Origin: Glandiceps talaboti
Lineage: Eukaryota > Hemichordata > Enteropneusta > Spengelidae
Direction: 5' to 3'
DNA: 64,000 nt
NCBI RefSeq assembly: GCF_964340395.1
Contig: NC_135567.1
Coordinates: forward strand, 3,999,899 to 4,063,898
Position 1 is the stretch's first letter, and each line of letters begins with the position of its first letter. The translations under genes and the position numbers were made by a program. The notes below the pieces were generated by a model. That model saw nothing but the letters and a program-made list of their open reading frames with translations. It made no database searches and was not told where the DNA came from. Below are positions 62,041 through 64,000 of the stretch, one piece after another.

Positions 62041-62260
62041 ACCATTACAGATTTTTTAAAAGATGAAAGTTTAGACCTAACTACATTTTCCTTAGGAGGC
62101 AACATTTTGGGACAATGAATGGCAGTTAAGATTTAGTAAAGGACAATGGACACGTTAAACCAAGCAAAATGAAAATAATGCAAAGTGGACCCTGTTTTAG
62201 ACTATTCAGCTTTAAATAAAGCAGAGCCCATTTTAGACCAAAGGGCTAGAAAACGCACCC
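61990..62260 (+). repeat. CCCATTTTAGACC word repeated in a short region
   Basis: CCCCATTTTAGACC or close variants occur near 61996, 62030, 62190 (CCTGTTTTAGACT) and 62237. Spacing is irregular; the region ends with GC-rich CCCCAAGGCCTGAGGGCGGC. It looks like part of an unidentified interspersed repeat. Confidence 0.4.
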
Positions 62261-62654
62261 CAAGGCCTGAGGGCGGCACATATATGTATACTCAAATAAG
62301 GGGCGTAGTCCCCCCCCCCACCCCTCGGACTAGGCCTGTACCAGTATATGCATATGAATAAATACATGTACATGTATACAGATATTAATATTTTATTTTG
62401 GATTTTAATGTTAATTTCATTGTATTCATTAATTTATTAATTTATGTGTTTGCTTGTTTTGTTTTGTTTTGTTTAGTTTTGCATTCTTATCAATTTTCAT
62501 TCAGTGCTTTTTGAGGAAAATACTATATGTACAATCAGTTTAGACGTAAATGTGTTTTAATACATTACACATCTACTTTTTTATTTCAAATTCGTTGATT
62601 TTGATGAAAATTGTTTACATAAAAGTTTTCATCAAGTTATTTTGGTAATACACG

Positions 62655-62818
62655 TCTACACAGACACAGACACAGACAGACATAGACACAGACATAGACA
62701 CTGACACATAGAAACAGACAGACAGACAGACAGACAGACACAAACAAACACAAACAAATAAACATACATACATACATACATACATACATACATACATACA
62801 TACATACATACATACATA
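62655..62818 (+). repeat. Compound microsatellites (CAGA)n and (CATA)n
   Basis: Degenerate ACAGAC units pass into (CAGA)n at about 62716-62740 and then (CATA)n at 62763-62818. Open frames on the - strand here are by-products. Confidence 0.95.
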
Positions 62819-63027
62819 AACAACGTGTTATGTTTACTTGATTTGGTATGGTATATTTTTTTTGGAGGATGCGCGGCTCTGAAAAGAATAATTTGGTTTG
62901 GTTGTCATGACAACATCTAGTTGAGTAGGTCCAGTGAGTGAATCACAAATATAGCCCTAGTACACCATTTCAACGCATGGTTGTTGGCCTTGTTTGCTTT
63001 GGTTCTGGTGAGTTAAACCCAATTTTG

Positions 63028-63695
63028 AAAAGGTCTGAAACTTTGGTGAGGTGTCTCATTAAGCTTATATACTGTGGTACAACTTTGGTGAGGTGTCTCA
63101 TTAAGCTTATATACTGTGGTACAACTTTGGTGGTGTCTCATTATAGACTGTGGTACAACTTTGGTGAGGTGTCTCATTATAGACTGTGGTACAACTTTGG
63201 CGAGGTGTCTCATTATAGACTGTGGTACAACTTTGGTGAGGTGTCACATTATAGACTGTGGTACAACTTTGGTGAGGTGTCTCATTATAGACTGTGGTAC
63301 AACTTTGGTGAGGTGTCTCACCATAGACTGTGGTACAACTTTGGTGAGGTGTTTCAGCATAGACTGTGGTACAACTTTGGCGAGGTGTCTCATTATAGAC
63401 TGTGGTACAACTTTGGTGAGGTGTCACATTATAGACTGTGGTACAACTTTGGTGAGGTGTCTCATTATAGACTGTGGTACAACTTTGGTGAGGTGTCTCA
63501 CCATAGACTGTGGTACAACTTTGGTGAGGTGTTTCAGCATAGACTGTGGTACAACTTTGGTGAGGTGTCTCATTATAGACTGTGGTACAACTTTGGTGAG
63601 GTGTCTCAGCATAGACTGTGGTACAACTTTGGTGAGGTGTCTCATTATACTGTGGTACAACTTTGGTGAGGTGTCTCATTATAGACTGTGGTACA
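63028..63695 (+). repeat. 36-bp minisatellite, about 18 copies
   Basis: The unit includes GACTGTGGTACAACTTTGGT and GAGGTGTCTCATTATA; the first copies are 42 bases with AAGCTTATAT. Since 36 is a multiple of three and stops are absent in several frames, long frames stay open on both strands (for example 62938-63669 and 63107-63679). Copy variants CATTATAGAC, CACCATAGAC and CAGCATAGAC recur in the same order twice, so a group of about five units was itself duplicated. Confidence 0.95.
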
Positions 63696-64000
63696 GATAG
63701 TTCTGATACGTCAGTTGGTATAGGATCTCAATCTGCAGTCTGGCTATATATATATATATATAGCTATAGTATTGAGATGTTTCTCATTACCTCAAAAGTT
63801 GGATTTCTGTCTCTCTGTTGTCATCTCGTCATATGCACTTCACCTATATGTCCATGATGGAAACAAGAGAGATGATATTTGTTGCCCCCTTGCCCATAGG
63901 GACGTGTAGTATTTCGTAGATTATTAGTCTAGTCTTAGTCTAGATATGACAACACTTGATTTAAATAAATTTCCCTACTTCTACGGAAAGATGGTATAGA
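63696..64000. other. Right edge without a recognised gene
   Basis: Contains a short (TA)n run at about 63745-63762 and otherwise nothing I can identify. Confidence 0.5.

Noticed and set aside
62938-63700. Four overlapping long frames of 190-240 codons on both strands
   Set aside because: A 36-bp repeat without stops keeps every such frame open; no unique sequence and no splice or start context.

Overview
The window looks like an AT-rich, gene-poor piece of an animal (metazoan) nuclear genome, most likely a marine invertebrate; I cannot name the species. The evidence is: TTAGGG-type telomeric tracts, GT-AG introns with pyrimidine-rich acceptors, a non-LTR retrotransposon with an APE-type endonuclease and reverse transcriptase, and very many mini- and microsatellites. 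No bacterial operons, rRNA, tRNA or CRISPR were seen. Most of the 64 kb is repeat DNA.

Layout. 1-4.8 kb: a Tx1/L1-like LINE on the + strand, nearly intact but with ORF2 broken by one frameshift near 990. 4.8-15.4 kb: sparse DNA with a likely terminal coding exon (5756-5908), a long CT microsatellite, two palindrome-rich fold-back segments, a basic N-terminal exon on the - strand (about 8975-9169) with an array of GTAACGTACATTTC motifs upstream of it, a 38-bp minisatellite and a 41-bp repeat. 15.4-43.5 kb: a satellite domain. Its roughly 2.23-kb units lie in two blocks (15.88-22.3 and 26.76-42.78 kb). Both blocks end in the same right-hand flank, and degenerate TTAGGG tracts lie before each block. 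One third of every unit is packed with AGGTCA nuclear-receptor-type half-sites, including perfect DR1 pairs.

43.7-55.5 kb holds the most interesting part. A promoter-like module occurs three times in the same orientation. It carries a GTTAACTATAGTTAAC-like palindrome and an inverted CCAAT box; two copies also have a TATA-like box and a non-coding exon ending in a conserved splice donor. Copy 1 precedes a long decayed gene of unknown family (44.5-46.8 kb). Copy 3 precedes a small coiled-coil gene whose ATG sits at an exon edge. Inside copy 3 a 46-bp minisatellite has grown to about 4.3 kb, and an intron of the coiled-coil gene is filled by a 67-bp minisatellite. I infer a decayed multigene mobile or virus-like element, or a duplicated host locus; I cannot tell which.

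55.5-64 kb: a short TTAGGG tract, a dispersed repeat, TCTG/TCCG, 81-bp, 71-bp and 36-bp tandem repeats, and a wrecked CR1/jockey-like LINE fragment (59.46-60.56 kb). Apart from the two LINEs, no gene here could be assigned to a named family.
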